Assembly (NCBI GenBank): GCA_033725935.1
Contig: MU867081.1
Coordinates: 248,001-312,000, forward strand
Direction: 5' to 3'
Source of the DNA: Cladorrhinum sp. PSN259
Lineage: Eukaryota > Ascomycota > Sordariomycetes > Sordariales > Podosporaceae
DNA length: 64,000 nt
Shown here: positions 46,051 through 58,316 of the stretch, one piece after another
How the letters are laid out: every line of letters starts with the position of its first letter
Numbering within the stretch: position 1 is the stretch's first letter
Notes under the pieces: model-generated
The model's input: only the letters and a program-made list of their open reading frames with translations
What the model was told of the DNA's origin: nothing
The model's database searches: none
Position numbers and translations under genes: made by a program

Positions 46051-47112
46051 CTTGATGTATCTGTGAGGGTGCGAAACTTGAACGATTCAGTGCTTGCTCT
46101 CGGAGTGGTGACGAAGTTTAGACGACGAAGGCATCCCCCTTTTATACTGTCGCCGTCCCCAACAGGGAGCATGTCCGGCTCCTACCGTGACGTAGGCATA
46201 CCCCAGTGTATGTTGCATTCCGCTCCTCCGCCGAGCCTGTCTACGGTGAGGGTCTTGTCGAGGTGGACATCGAGTCTTGCCCCTTGGCTGCCCCCGTGAT
46301 ACGGCGGTGGTGCCAAACTTCCCCATTGGGAGTCTTCTCGAAAACGCAGTGGGTCGTGGATCAATGCTGTCGGGACGGATGGTTCCACCTTGGTGAAGCT
46401 TGGTGACACGGAGAGGTTACATCCCTGGATAATATCCGCCCTAAAGGATCCACCTGGATGTCGGTGGCTGCATGAATCTTGTTAGCCTCACGTACACCAG
46501 TCTACGTAATGCGTTTGAACCCCGGTACCCGGTTGCATGTTTCGATGGCTTGTTTTGCGGAACTTGTCGAGAATAGAATGCGGGGAGTTACGTCGGGCAA
46601 GCGGCTGGCAGGAGAGAGCCGAAGTCTGGAATTTATCACTTTAGCCTGAATGCTATGGAGTGCTTCTACCCCGGCTCCCGGCACCGCCTGCCCATCGGGC
46701 TATCAGGTACCGCCTTTTGGGACCCGCCCACTCGTTTCAGACCACGGATGAGGCTCCGTGTTTTGATCGGGCTGATCGTCCGGTCGAATGGGCAACAGGG
46801 GTCGCAAAATGGATGGTCATGCGCACCCCTTGGGAATAGCTTCAAAATTGACATGACTTTTTGCACACCAGACATGATGGTAAAACCGTCTGTAAATAAT
46901 ATCGCAATCATTAATGGTCATAGGCAGATTAAACAGTCATATATAGATAACCATCTCACAACGCTGTTAACCGTCCCATAACGCCATTGACTATTTATGT
47001 ACATATAACCGTTGGAAATTTGCCAACCGTTATATAGTCTAATGCTTAAACGTTTATTAGCACGGTACACACCCCATTTACGCTTCCTACTCCCATTTCT
47101 CTTCTTTTTACG
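46051..47112. other. Gene-free region ahead of the tandem array
   Basis: 46900-47060 is AT-rich and, near 47045-47070, homologous to the sequence flanking the array at 14265-14295 (minus). No coding signal recognised. Confidence 0.45.
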
Positions 47113-47310
47113 CCTATTCAGCTTCTATTAATGCATTCCTAACTCCTTTTTACTCCTATTTAACTTCTATTAATGCACTCCTAACTCCTTTCTATGCCTA
47201 TTTAGCTTTTATTGATGCATTCCTGACTCCTCTTCACGCTTATTTAGTTTCTATTAATGCATTTCTAACTCCTTTTTATACCTATTCAGCGTCTGTTAAT
47301 GCATTCCTGA
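47113..47310 (+). repeat. Tandem repeat, five units of about 42 bp
   Basis: Units begin with CCTATTCAGC-type sequence at 47113, 47155, 47197, about 47239 and 47281, each containing TTAATGCATTCCTAACTCC with small changes. It is the better-kept relative of 14107-14270. Confidence 0.8.
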
Positions 47311-47330
47311 CATGGCTGGCTAGCTTAGTG

Positions 47331-47407
47331 GCAGGCAGGCAGGCAGGCAGGCAGGCAGGTGGTCAGGTAGGCAGGCACGTAGGTAGGTGTGCAGGCAGGT
47401 GGGCAGT
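47331..47407 (+). repeat. GGCA/GGTA microsatellite
   Basis: (GGCA)n, imperfect after about eight units, mixing AGGT and GGTG variants. Confidence 0.9.
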
Positions 47408-47482
47408 TAAAAGTAAATAAAAGAAGGTTTATAGCTGCTAATGTAGTATAATCTATGGCAACCTCGTCCTTATACTCCACAA

Positions 47483-48520
47483 TTACCCGAGGCCGTACTC
47501 AGGCGTACACATGCCACGTATTTGCAACGGCAACTCCGACGGCGAAGCGTTCTCAACCTCAGGCCCAACCAAATCTTCAAAGTAGAACTTCAAGGCCTGA
47601 ATCATTCTCCGCTGCCCACTGTCAGGCTCCAGCGACCGGAGTTCCTTGGCCACCCAAAAGACATCTATCTTGCCCAGAGCAGGCACTGCACCCACGGGCA
47701 GGTCGTAATCGGAGTTCGGATCTAGACCATCATCGTGGCTCAATGGAACCCAATGGTTTGGAGGCACCAGGACGGCGCCAGCTTCCTGAAGTATATCCAT
47801 ACATTCATCCACTGTGCGGCCGGCCAGGGAATCAGGAGACGCGGGAGGCTGGATTCGGCCCGGTGATCGAGGGTTGAGGAGCCGAAATGTGTATATCAAC
47901 GCGTGTCGGCGTAATACTCCGTTTTCAACCGTCGAGAATTCGTCCACCAGGTGGATGGTCGCACTTGTCCAATTCCAAAAAGCCGTCGGGAAGGGCTCAC
48001 TGAAAAAGCTGCAAAAGAACCTGGCAAGTGTCAATGGAGGAATGGCCCATGGCACAGGGCCTACGTCCTGGATCAGGTCGATGTGCTTGAGTCCTTCGGT
48101 CGGCGATGTCAAAATTTGGTAGTCTGCAATGCGCCGTGCCTTTCTCTCGGACCTGTCCACGACGGGATGGCGGGTAATGACGTCGACGCGAGGATTGAAT
48201 AAGAATCTGATCTTCTCTGTCATGAATCCGGTGGTATTGGAGTGGTCTGTTTCGCAGGGCCCAACAATCTGGAACTCCAACACCTTGTACTCTTTGCTGA
48301 TGTAGTACCGCGCTTCGCAGCAGCTGTCCATTGCGGGCGGATTGCCAAGGGATGGGTGAGGGGAAAATAAGTGCTGTCGGAAACGCCATACCAGTCTGGC
48401 ATGTTGTTGGATGGTGAGAGGAATTTGTCGGCCGATAATCGATGCCTTCCAGATCATCTCTCGAATCTCGACGGGAAGTCTTGGAAATCGGGGAAACGAT
48501 GTCTCGTGGTGAGTCGACAT
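47483..48520 (-). CDS. 2EXR-domain protein
   Basis: Single exon, 345 aa. The 2EXR signature is at residues 8-27 (SFPRFPRLPVEIREMIWKAS), then a long insertion and a Cys pair (DSCCEARYY). The rest is mixed alpha/beta, with conserved-looking VDVITRHP and GLKHIDLIQD segments. Function unknown; the family is expanded in Pezizomycotina. It is only distantly similar to the 15390-16508 protein. Confidence 0.78.
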   Translation of the reverse strand: MSTHHETSFPRFPRLPVEIREMIWKASIIGRQIPLTIQQHARLVWRFRQHLFSPHPSLGNPPAMDSCCEARYYISKEYKVLEFQIVGPCETDHSNTTGFMTEKIRFLFNPRVDVITRHPVVDRSERKARRIADYQILTSPTEGLKHIDLIQDVGPVPWAIPPLTLARFFCSFFSEPFPTAFWNWTSATIHLVDEFSTVENGVLRRHALIYTFRLLNPRSPGRIQPPASPDSLAGRTVDECMDILQEAGAVLVPPNHWVPLSHDDGLDPNSDYDLPVGAVPALGKIDVFWVAKELRSLEPDSGQRRMIQALKFYFEDLVGPEVENASPSELPLQIRGMCTPEYGLG

Positions 48521-49223
48521 TTTTTGTTGTGGAAATTGGAAGCATACGATGAAATGAAGTTATAATGTGGGCTAATGTTCAAGCCTGCTGCCAAAGTGTG
48601 TTTAGGTGTTGGATTGAAGTCTGGCACGTCATCGAAGAATGAAAGATTCTCTTGTTGGAGAAGCCAAATCTTCCCCTCAAAACTCCCATCGGTTTTCGAC
48701 ACTGTTCGCGGCACTTGTGGCTTCCCACGCAGCCGCTCGAGACCTCCTTACTCGGCGATGAGGTGAGGAAAGAGCATCCAAGGAGAATTCATTCAAGAAG
48801 GAGGAGCGGAAGCAACAAGGAAACCGCACTGAAAGAGGGCCCATTTTCTTGGGAAGGGCATTGTTGGGAGCATCAAAGTGATGGACGCTTTCCAATGAGA
48901 GCTGATACACCTACTCGGGGGCATTTGTTTACATTGAGTTACCTCAGCACACGGACAAGAAATAAGATCATTATAACCTACCAACCTCACATACTTCCAT
49001 TGTTGACCGCAAGCTCCGAAGTAAAAAATAGAAGCATCACTTTAAGCCGAAAGGGTTCCTTGAAATGATTACAAGAATGATGAAGTTTGAGCACAGACCA
49101 CAGATGGCTTCCTGTGCCTCCCACACGTGCCTACCCAGCTAGTTGTTGATTGCAAGTGGCTATTTTACTCTTTGCTCCCAGCCGGCCTCCCAACTTCCAA
49201 GCGCGCGCACGTTCCTGTGCTGA
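48521..49223. other. Intergenic region
   Basis: 5' flank of the 2EXR gene and 3' flank of the ceramide synthase; nothing recognised. Confidence 0.45.
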
Positions 49224-50405
49224 TTATGGTTTCCCACTCTTCCTTTTCACCAACCCTGCCTTCAGTCCATTATTAGCAGTTAGGACTGGCCTGTCAACCT
49301 GCTCCTCCCCCATATCTTCATCTTCCGACCTGTCATCCTTGGCCACCCCGAGAACAACAAACTTGTAGGCTGCCCTCAGCAAACAGTACAGCCAGAAAAC
49401 GTTCAGCAATTGCAGCGCAGCCAGCAGGCCAAAAGCGACGACGTTCGCCAGTGGGGATTTATACTGCTCCGCTCCCCAATCCATCACGTACGGACCGACG
49501 GTACTAAACTGTCCCCCAGGCAGCGTCGAGTACAAGATCCGCAGATTGATGTAATGCCGCAGGTAAATCCACATGACGATGCACAGCCCAAACGACCACC
49601 CCTGCGCCTTGCTCTCGACGTAGTTCAGCGACTTGGACACCGACAGGAAGAAATCGCTAATGTCGTGCGTGATGTAGACGGCGATGCCCATGTACGTGAA
49701 GTGGAACCGATAGCTGAGTCCTATGAGCGTCACGGTGACGACGTGGTGTGCGATGAGCAGGTTAAAGTCCTTGCGCCGTGCCTCCAGTCCCAACACCATC
49801 ACCACGATCTGCTGCAGCCAAAAGGTGGCTTGGAGGAGATAGTAGTACTTGAATCCTGCCTCGTGGGTGCGGTGCGGGAAGCCCTCGTACATTCCGTGCG
49901 TGTTGAAGTACCAGACTGGCGTGCGATGCATGATGTACATGCCCCAAGACCCGATTACAGCGATGTAGAGCGCTGTGTACATGTTTTCGGCGAAGCGAGC
50001 ACGTTTGGCGCGTGAGGCGATACCACATCTGCGAGCAAGAGGGGTGAAGAGCTCTTGCATGCAGAACTCGCGAGTAAAGGTCAGGAATATGGTGTAGAAG
50101 CATACAAAGGCCATGTCCCGAGGGCCTTTGCCATACTGCGGTGCCAGAGTGAAGTCATTGGTAGTGCCTTGTAGTTTGTATGACAGAAAAATAAAGGGAT
50201 AGACTAGATTTGAATCGCTCGGGTTGATGGCGTAGAGGGAAAGAAATGCAGTGATGAGGAGCAAAGGAACGGCCCAGGTGCGACGGTGGAGTGTGCCGAC
50301 AAGTGACAATTTTCTTTGCCTTGGATTACTTTTCGCGAGACGCTTTGTCGAAGTTGTGGGTTTCAATTTGGTTCCGGGGTTGGACATTGTGTCTGTGACG
50401 CCCAT
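49224..50405 (-). CDS. Ceramide synthase (LAG1/LAC1 family, TLC domain)
   Basis: Single exon, 393 aa, ER membrane. It N-acylates sphingoid bases with acyl-CoA. The TLC domain has several membrane helices. The Lag1 motif is visible: AHHVVTVTLIGLSYRFHFT with its His-His pair, followed by ITHDISDFFLSVSKSLNYV with the conserved His and Asp residues. The basic N-terminus and an acidic C-terminal tail (DDRSEDEDMGEEQ) are typical of the yeast and fungal enzymes, and the length is normal. A second ATG lies at codon 7. Confidence 0.9.
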   Translation of the reverse strand: MGVTDTMSNPGTKLKPTTSTKRLAKSNPRQRKLSLVGTLHRRTWAVPLLLITAFLSLYAINPSDSNLVYPFIFLSYKLQGTTNDFTLAPQYGKGPRDMAFVCFYTIFLTFTREFCMQELFTPLARRCGIASRAKRARFAENMYTALYIAVIGSWGMYIMHRTPVWYFNTHGMYEGFPHRTHEAGFKYYYLLQATFWLQQIVVMVLGLEARRKDFNLLIAHHVVTVTLIGLSYRFHFTYMGIAVYITHDISDFFLSVSKSLNYVESKAQGWSFGLCIVMWIYLRHYINLRILYSTLPGGQFSTVGPYVMDWGAEQYKSPLANVVAFGLLAALQLLNVFWLYCLLRAAYKFVVLGVAKDDRSEDEDMGEEQVDRPVLTANNGLKAGLVKRKSGKP

Positions 50406-51407
50406 GTTATTGATTCCAAGCTGAACCAGAAGCGGCGCTTCTGATTCCAGGATTCCAGGTAGGGAGACAATGTCAAGAGGGCAAGAATGAGACGAGTATT
50501 CCAGAGATCAATGGTCACGTCCATATTTAAGTGCAAATAATTACTTCACGGCCCAAAACATTTCGTCTTGCAGAAAAGGGGTTAACTGGCAGCGTGGGTG
50601 GCACGGTCAGGGCTAGCACTACCAACCGCACTCATCGGCTTCCCGCGGGCACCCGCAAAAATGAGCCACAAGAAAATTGTGGGGAGCTTAACTAAGCTTG
50701 CGAGGAGATTGTTTCCCAGATTAGGTTCAACATTCGAGTTGCGTCCTTGTGGAATTCCATGCACCTTTCAACCGACATGTCCTTTTTCGTAAAATATGCA
50801 AGGAATAGCCTCCCTCTGATCTTAGCAAATACAGATGCTCAACGATGCCCATCAGACCGCTCCGGCAGTTCGTAGTTATTCGGCCATTAGTGCGGGACTC
50901 TCTGATCACAGTCGCCCGAATTTCGTTTAATAGGGGACTCTTTAGGACCGACAAAGGATATTTTTGGTTAGGTGAGGGAGTACTGACTGTATGTGACTGG
51001 GTTTGTATCATGAAGGGATCCTTTGGGCTTATAGTCTCAAAAACCAATGTGGAGGCTTTCTGGCCAATGGTGTGTGCAGTACGGATTTTCAGAGGCCTCT
51101 ATTGGGTATCAACGGTTCAAGCGGGTCCCCCCCGCACACTTCAGCTCAGCAATGCCAGGAAATTGTGCTTTGATCCATTACCATCAATCCGCCACGGCAT
51201 GCAATCAGTTCAAAGTAGGCCTTGCTTAGAACAATATTCACGAGTTGTCGCGTAAGAGGTCAAAGAAGATTAAGTACACACCAAACCAGGCGTAGGTACG
51301 GTACAATTGGTTACCGTAGCCGCCGCCGTTTGCAAATCTCGGATTGACTTGCGACCCTGGCAGACGTTTGGTTATTCCAACATCGAAACGCCAAACAACG
51401 GCCGAAA
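50406..51407. other. Intergenic region between divergent genes
   Basis: Shared 5' flank of the ceramide synthase and the HET/WD40 gene. Nothing recognised. Confidence 0.45.
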
Positions 51408-54400
51408 ATGGATTCCCTCCCGGCTGTGGCTCCATTTTCCTCTTCCCAATCCTCCATTGCTGATACCAATGCGACAACGCCCGACAGTACGAGACAAATC
51501 AATAGCCCCAGCGCACTTCCATTCGGACCGGCACACAATGGACTCAAGCCGGCGACGACCCAGCAATACCCTGTGATTTCCGCCAAGAATGACAGCAGAA
51601 ACGTCAAGTACAGCTACTCAAAATTGCCACCCCGCAATATTCGTTTGCTTCATCTGTTGCCACACGAGGGGGACGGAGATCCCATACGCTGCCAGCTCTT
51701 CGAATATCCTTTCCAGGACAGGTGGGAAAGAAGAGATTTGTACGAAGCTTTGTCCTACTGCTGGGGCGCCCCGGACAAGCCTTTTTCTATTTATATAGGC
51801 CAGCATTACTTGCCCGTCACGGCGAGCCTTCATGCGGCGCTCCTGCGACTTCGACATCCACTCATCGGGCGGATTTTATGGATCGATGCTGTGTGTATCA
51901 ACCAAGAAGACAAAGTGGAGCAGGCACAACAGGTCCGGTTTATGGCAGAGATCTATTTCAAAGCCGGTCGTGTCATTATATGGCTTGGGGAATGTCAAGA
52001 CAAAGACCGTGACACGCTCAGGGCGATATGTGATGCAGGCAACCGTGACAGGTCTGAGAAATCTTCCAGCAACGAATTGAGCGAGGCAGCAGTTCTTGCG
52101 TTCCTTGACCTACCGTGGTTTCGACGCATCTGGGTAAGGCGTGAATCCCTTAAACCCAATCAGTCAGAGTTGCTAACAAGGCCGGATGCAGGTGCTTCAA
52201 GAAGTGGCCGCAGCTCGACATGTCAGGGTCATGTGTGGGCCTTTGGAGGTCGAGGGATACGCGTTCTGCTTGGGCCTGGAAGCTCGCCCAGACTTGTCCA
52301 ATCCCATACGCCCAATGGCATACCTGATGAAGCAGACAATATTCCGACCCCAGTACGGAATCGGTGCTTCAGGCGACTTCTCATTGAACCTCCGTCCACT
52401 TAGAGAGCTGATCGACATGTATCACAACCATGAAGCCTCGTGGTCTCATGACAAAGTCTTTGCTTTGTTGGGAATGAGCTCCGATGATCGCAGTGAGATT
52501 GAAGCCGCTGGCCTGTTACCTGACTATGAAATCTCATGGGAGAAACTCCTGAAGCAGCTTGTCAGGTTCATTCTTGGTGAACAGGTATCCGTCTACACCT
52601 GGTCCAATCAGCGGATAGCAGTCATGAAAGGCAAGGGCTATATCCTGGGCAAGGTATCGAAGGTTGAGGAGCAACTGGTGCAGATCACCCACAATGGACT
52701 ACGTTGTCCGAGGGAATGGGCTCTACAACCGTCAGCCAAAACCGTTAACGAGAACGATTTAATCTGCCTTCTGGACGGAGCGCCGGCATCTATCATCATC
52801 AGGCCACGCAAGGATTATTTCTCTGTAATTGTGATGGCAACCCCGATTATTGACAATACAGCGATGGAAGATCAAACTGAGAGCCGAGAACGTATGGTTT
52901 CGTCTTTACTTGCCCAAAGCTTTGTCTTGGTTTGGTCCATGGAGGATTCCGAAACAAACCTTTTCAATGAGCAAGAATATCAATCAGTGATCAAGATTGT
53001 GGGATATGAGCAATTGGACGAAGATGATGGGGTTCATCTAGCCCAAGCGATCAGATTACGGAAAGCGGCGTCCATATTACAAGGCGCTGAACTGCACGAT
53101 GCAGCACGACTTAGATTCCAAGAAATGATGGAAAGTTGCAAGAATGGCGTTTCAGCGTTATACGACCACATGATGGCGGACATTCAAGAGAGACAGACAC
53201 CAGATTCCGGATACTGCAATAGTGTTCTGTTGGCAGTTCTGCTGGCACGCCGACCGCTCTCTGTATCCGAACTTTCGGCGGCCGCCGGTTTGCCGCCCAA
53301 TATCAACACCATAACCATTCTAGAATTTTGCGGATTCTGTTATGTAACCACTGACGGAACCGTCGACTTCATCCACCAAACTGCAAATGACTACTTGAAG
53401 AAAAACATCGCGCTTGAACTTCATCCAGCTGGAGCTGCCCGAGCGCGTGCGGACATTGGCAACCGGTTGATCGATGAGATGAGCTTGCTGCTAAGACAAA
53501 ATATGTACAACCTGGATCCTGGGTCGGAGCTGGATTATATAACGACTCCGCGTCCAGATCCGCTTGCTGCAATAAAATACGCTTGCATGTTCTGGGCCGA
53601 CCATTTCAGCTTCCTGGATGGGGTGAACGCCAAGGGCTTAAATGGTTTGACGGATCGGGGGAGGGTATTCGAGTTTTTGAAAAAACATTTTCTCCACTGG
53701 CTTGAGGCTTTGTCCCTCATGCGGAAATTGTCAGATGCGGTGTGCTCGATCAGAAAGCTGCTTCATGCTGCTCAGGTACGTTCATTATTGGTGGTATTAT
53801 GGTATAGTCTACAATCTCTAATCTTTACCAGACTCAGCCGAATGCCACCCGTGAACTTGGTCGATTCCTGCAGGATGCAGAGAGGTTTGTCCTCCACCAC
53901 AGTTTAATTATGGCGCAAGCTCCATTACAGATATATGGAACTGCACTGTTGTTTAGCCCACTATTGAGCGTAATTCGAGAGGGGCAATGGGGAAACAGAT
54001 TGTCATATCTCCACTCAATTAAAGGTATTGGAAACAATTGGGGCGCGCAACAGCAGACGCTCGAAGGTCACACTGGTATGATCGTATCTATAGCCTTCTC
54101 GCCAGACGGCAAGATGATTGCTTCAGGATCCGNNNNNNNNNNNNNNNNNNNNNNNNNNNNNNNNNNNNNNNNNNNNNNNNNNNNNNNNNNNNNNNNNNNN
54201 NNNNNNNNNNNNNNNNNNNNNNNNNNNNNCCTGGGATAAAACAGTACGACTTTGGAATACGGCAACGGGCGTATGCGATTATATACTCGAAGGTCACACT
54301 GATAGGATCTACTCTATAGCCTTCTCACCAGACGGCAAGACAATTGCTTCAGGATCCTTCGATGAAACAGTACGACTTTGGAATTCGACAACGGGTGTAT

Positions 54401-55449
54401 GCGAATATATGCTCAAAGGGCACACCGCTTCGATCGAATCCATAGCCTTCTCACTAGACGGCAAGATGGTTGCTTCAGGATCCCCAGATAAAACAGTACG
54501 ACTTTGGAATACGGCAACGGGCGTATGCGATTATATACTCCAAGGGCACATCAGTGAGATCCAGGGTATAGCCTTCTCACCAGACGGAAAGATAATTGCT
54601 TCAGGATCCTGGGATAAAACAGTACGACTTTGGAATACGGCAACGGGCGTATGCGATTATATACTCGAAGGTCACACTGATAGGATCTACTCTATAGCCT
54701 TCTCGCCAGACGGCAAGATGATTGCTTCAGGGTCCAGGGATAGAACAGTACGACTTTGGAATTCCACAACGGGCGTATGCGATTATATACTCGAAGGTCA
54801 CACTAGTGCGATCGTATCTATAGCCTTCTCACCAGACGGCAAGACAATTGCTTCAGGATCCTTCGATGAAACAGTACGACTTTGGAATTCGATAACGGGT
54901 GTATGCGAATATATGCTCAAAGGGCATACCGATTCGATCGAATCCATAGCCTTCTCACTAGACGGCAAGATGATTGCTTCAGGATCCTTAGATAAAACAG
55001 TACGACTTTGGAATACGGCAACCGGAGTATGCGAATATATACTCGAAGGGCACACCAGGGCGATCCTCTGTATAGCCTTCTCACCAGACGGCAAGATGCT
55101 TGCTTATGGATCCCGAGATGAAACAGTACGACTTTGGAGACCGCCAACAAGCAAATCGAGTGATAATTCAGATTTTCCACAGGCATTATGCCCTCGGCAC
55201 CTAAAGATAAATAAGGGCTTTGTGAAAGTTATCAGCTCGGGCGTAGCCTCTTCCTGCGCTTCTGATGTTTCGAATGCGTCGGATGCTACTACACACCAGA
55301 AACCGGTGAAAGACGATGTCTTCCATGTCAACAAGGACAACTGGGTCACTCGAAATTCGAAAAGACTTCTCTGGCTTCCTCCCGGTTACCGCGAATACAA
55401 GATTCAAGAGGGTGTTGACACAATAGTGCTAGAAATCAACAATGTATAA
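51408..55449 (+). CDS. HET-winged helix-WD40 protein (HNWD-like, NACHT P-loop not seen)
   Basis: Exons 51408-52133, 52192-53775 and 53832-55449; introns GTAAGG...TGCAG and GTACGT...ACCAG, both phase 0. Residues about 105-260 are a HET domain (YEALSYCWG, ILWIDAVCINQED, WFRRIWVLQEVAAARHV). Residues about 560-640 match the region that follows NACHT in fungal NLR-like proteins (VLLARRPLSVSELSAAAGLP, then FIHQTANDYL). No Walker A (GxxxxGK[ST]) is seen between them. A linker (DAERFVLHHS, APLQIY) leads to at least eight WD40 repeats of 42 residues, with a 97-base N gap at 54133-54229 inside the first; the true number is unknown. Frame before and after the gap differs, so gap length is nominal. The end, NSKRLLWLPPGYR, is the usual tail of this family. 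The role is probably allorecognition/programmed cell death. Confidence 0.82.
54058..55136 (+). repeat. WD40-encoding tandem repeats, 126-bp period, near-identical
   Basis: Units start with LEGHT/LKGHT-type codons at about 54060, 54285, 54411, 54537, 54663, 54789, 54915 and 55041. Most bases are identical between units. Variation concentrates in a few codons after GHT (DRIYS, ASIES, SEIQG, SAIVS, DSIES, RAILC). Block copies are seen: 54231 onward resembles 54609 onward (three units apart). Confidence 0.9.
54133..54229. other. Assembly gap (97 N) in the WD40 array
   Basis: Run of N. The array is so uniform that one or more units may have been lost here. Confidence 0.98.
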
Positions 55450-56172
55450 AAAGGACGGTGTTATTTGGCAGTTTACTGCTGACGTTGAAGTCACATACAG
55501 AATGGATTTTGATGGATGTATTTTTTGATAGTTCTGCTCAAATGAAGGGGAGTTGGCGGGAAATTTTCGTTTACATTTCCTAATTTATTTTCGACACTGA
55601 CACAAGTACGCCGTCATTATTTATCCGATGCTAGGTCTAGTTTTGAAGGGCGCGAAGCGTCGATAGCTGGGTGAAGATAGCATGACGTAAAGAACAAAAA
55701 ATAAACCAGCAAAGGCACCATACAAAAGATGAGACATTAAATACCCCTGAAGCCCTGAAGGATGTTCAAAATGTAGGTATGCAAATAGGATATGTTTACT
55801 TTCTCGTCAACATGGTTCACAGTTGTGTTGTAATGGTATGGTCTTGTTGCGTCAGGAAGGCGAAGAGCTGTAGTATCAACGGGCCAAAGTCGGAAGTTTT
55901 GTCTACCAAGTTGTGGATAGACGTCCATTGAACTAACCACAGAAGACTGATTCCTGACGCGTGTTCTGGACGCATGCGGAATTGTTGTCAAAAATAATGA
56001 GATCACTATTTTGGTGCATCTTCTTTGTTGACCCGCATTCCGCACTATCATTCTTAAGCTTCCCCCAGCATCCTAGCTACATGCTCGACCAATTGTCTTT
56101 TTTGTCACATTCACGATCGTCAAAGAAGTTGATTTGCATCGTCTACAAATAATCACAACACCAGACGGCAAA
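55450..56172. other. Intergenic region
   Basis: Nothing recognised. Confidence 0.45.
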
Positions 56173-57732
56173 ATGTCTCATCGCAAGGTGCGGGCTGGGC
56201 AGACGGCCGCCGAGGCTGCTAAAGAATATCCCTATCGGTTTATCGAGCCCGACGATCCTTTGGATTACAGTTCCGGATTCGATTATTCATTTGACGAAGA
56301 ATCAGACGAGGAAGAAACAGAGGTCACTGATTTAACCGGCACAGACCAGGACCAAGGTGACAGCGCACTCGACTCCAACTACGACTACAACTATGACGAC
56401 CCTGTTCCTCAGTATGAGCCCGAGTATGAATACGATGAGCTGTACGATGAGCCCGAAGACAACAAGTCAGGTTGGTTACCTGCCGTATTCACGCTGAAAA
56501 CCTTGGCCAGGTTGCTCGTCAACGCTCTCGTGCTGGGTGTGATCATCCTCGGTCTCTCCCACCTCCCCAAAATAGCCCAGCAGTATTGGAAACCTCGATT
56601 GGATCCCTCGGAATTTTCGCTATCATCGCTCAGCACCGCGCACAGGCAACTTGGTTCATCGGTAGACTTTTTCAAGAAGAAAACCAACGTCAACAGGAAT
56701 CTCAGGAACGAGGTCGCGAAGCTGTTCGACCTGCAAAAAGAGACCTCTGATTATCCTGAGGACCTCAGGAAGGAGCTGGAGGACCTCCTCATGCACACCA
56801 TCAACGTTGCACAGTAAGTGGGATTTTTTTTTTCCTCCCCCAAAACAACCTTTTGTTCTTTGTTCTAATTCCATTGGTTCCGCAGCCAATACCACACCTT
56901 TGCGTTCGATGTAGGCAACGCCGTCAGCGAGACCATCAAGCACGACAATGCCCTTCTCAAGGACATAGACCTCTACGAAGCCGCAAAATCCAAGACGGAT
57001 CCTGATGATGCCACACAGCGATATCCTACACTCAAATTTGTTAAAAATCTCATCCCGCGATTCCGGACGCAGGAGGGTACCCTCCAGCACCGCATCCACA
57101 ACACGATCAAAGCGTCCCGCAAACACATCGACACGGCGCATCTGACCGGCCAAAACCTCCAAAAGATGATCAGACAAGCCCGGAAAGACATTGCAGGTCT
57201 CGTGGACCCACATGCAGCCAAAGAGGAATCATCTTTCCCAGAAGATCATGATGCCGATGATGACGGAGCACCAGCGGCGGCGGCGCTACCAGAAGAAATT
57301 GAGTCTATGCTGGGAAGCTTCCGCGGCACCGTGAACAAACTAAAAGAGGAGCGCGACAGGCTGTTTGCGAAGCTGCCTTCTTCGGTATCGAAACGAGACA
57401 ACCACTTTGCATGGCACCACCGGCGGCAGCTGAGCGGGCTTTCGGCCGCGCTGGGGAATCTAAACGCCGACGTGAACCGGGCGAACACGATACTGCGGCG
57501 CGTGAGGGGCGCGCTGGATAAACTGCCTGAGATCGCAAAGATCGACGCCGAGGCGCTGCTAAGGGAGATACCCGCCGACGAGTGGAGGCATTTCTTTGGG
57601 AAGGAGCTGCCCAAGTTGGAGGACGCCAAGAAGTGGTATGACAATTACGGCGCCGACTCTTATTGGATTGATTGGGAGAATGATGGGCCAATAGAGCAGT
57701 TGGCTGAGAGGGCGGGGTTGAGACAGAAATGA
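56173..57732 (+). CDS. Single-pass membrane protein with coiled-coil C-terminal part, unrecognised
   Basis: Exons 56173-56813 and 56886-57732, intron GTAAGT...CCGCAG (72 bp), phase 2; 495 aa. Residues 1-100 are strongly acidic (Asp/Glu/Tyr-rich, many D-Y and E-Y pairs). Residues about 107-125 form a transmembrane helix (LLVNALVLGVIILGLSHL). Residues 150-480 are mostly helical with Lys/Glu heptads (for example NVNRNLRNEVAKLFDLQKE, TVNKLKEERDRLF). No signal peptide. The upstream in-frame ATG at 56134 would add 13 residues; 56173 has the better context (AAAATG) and is preferred. It may be a nuclear-envelope or organelle tether (inference). Family not recognised. Confidence 0.68.
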
Positions 57733-58316
57733 GAGACATTTGTGGGAGGATTGGTGAGATATCTTGCGTTTTTGTTGTCACAATTAAATTTTTCCCCCTT
57801 TCTTGGGTTGAGAATCTGGGATTTGCATAGGTAACATGAACCATGGCTATTATTGAAAGTGATATAAAATAAAGACTACATGTTGTGAGCTCATCATAGT
57901 GTCAGTGCATAGCTGTTGATGATCTTTGAGATGTTCAGACTGGTTCTGTGCACCAACTTGCTGGCTTTGTCGAACATGGCCATGGGAACAATCTGATATG
58001 TTCGTCTACTGGCGATGAGCAACTAGGTCTGACCACTTCAGGCCTCTGACCCCTAAAGGCAGAGACAAGGAGAATGCGCAAGGGGAATCCATGGCGCGTC
58101 CTGAACCAACTGTGTCAGCCTGTTCCATCGACAGAAGAAAAGCACAGGTGCGTCCAGAATATGGATATTTTGTCCGGCCGGTGGCGTCCGCACACGATTT
58201 GATCTCGACAAAATAATCTGTCGTTCCTCTACAGCACCTGCTCCACAGTAATGAGGTAATTACCATTATGTATTCTGTATTATTATTTTACATCTAATAT
58301 GGCACTGGGACCATCC
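57733..58316. other. Intergenic region between convergent genes
   Basis: Nothing recognised. Confidence 0.45.

Noticed and set aside
45498..46172. Second minus-strand frame over the esterase
   Set aside because: Ser/Pro-rich shadow frame; the other frame has the GYSQGG nucleophile, signal peptide and cysteines.
47331..47407. CRISPR-like or telomere-like repeat
   Set aside because: It is a plain tetranucleotide microsatellite without spacers, and the organism is a fungus.
49410..50015. Plus-strand open frame of 201 codons
   Set aside because: Antisense to the TLC domain of the ceramide synthase.
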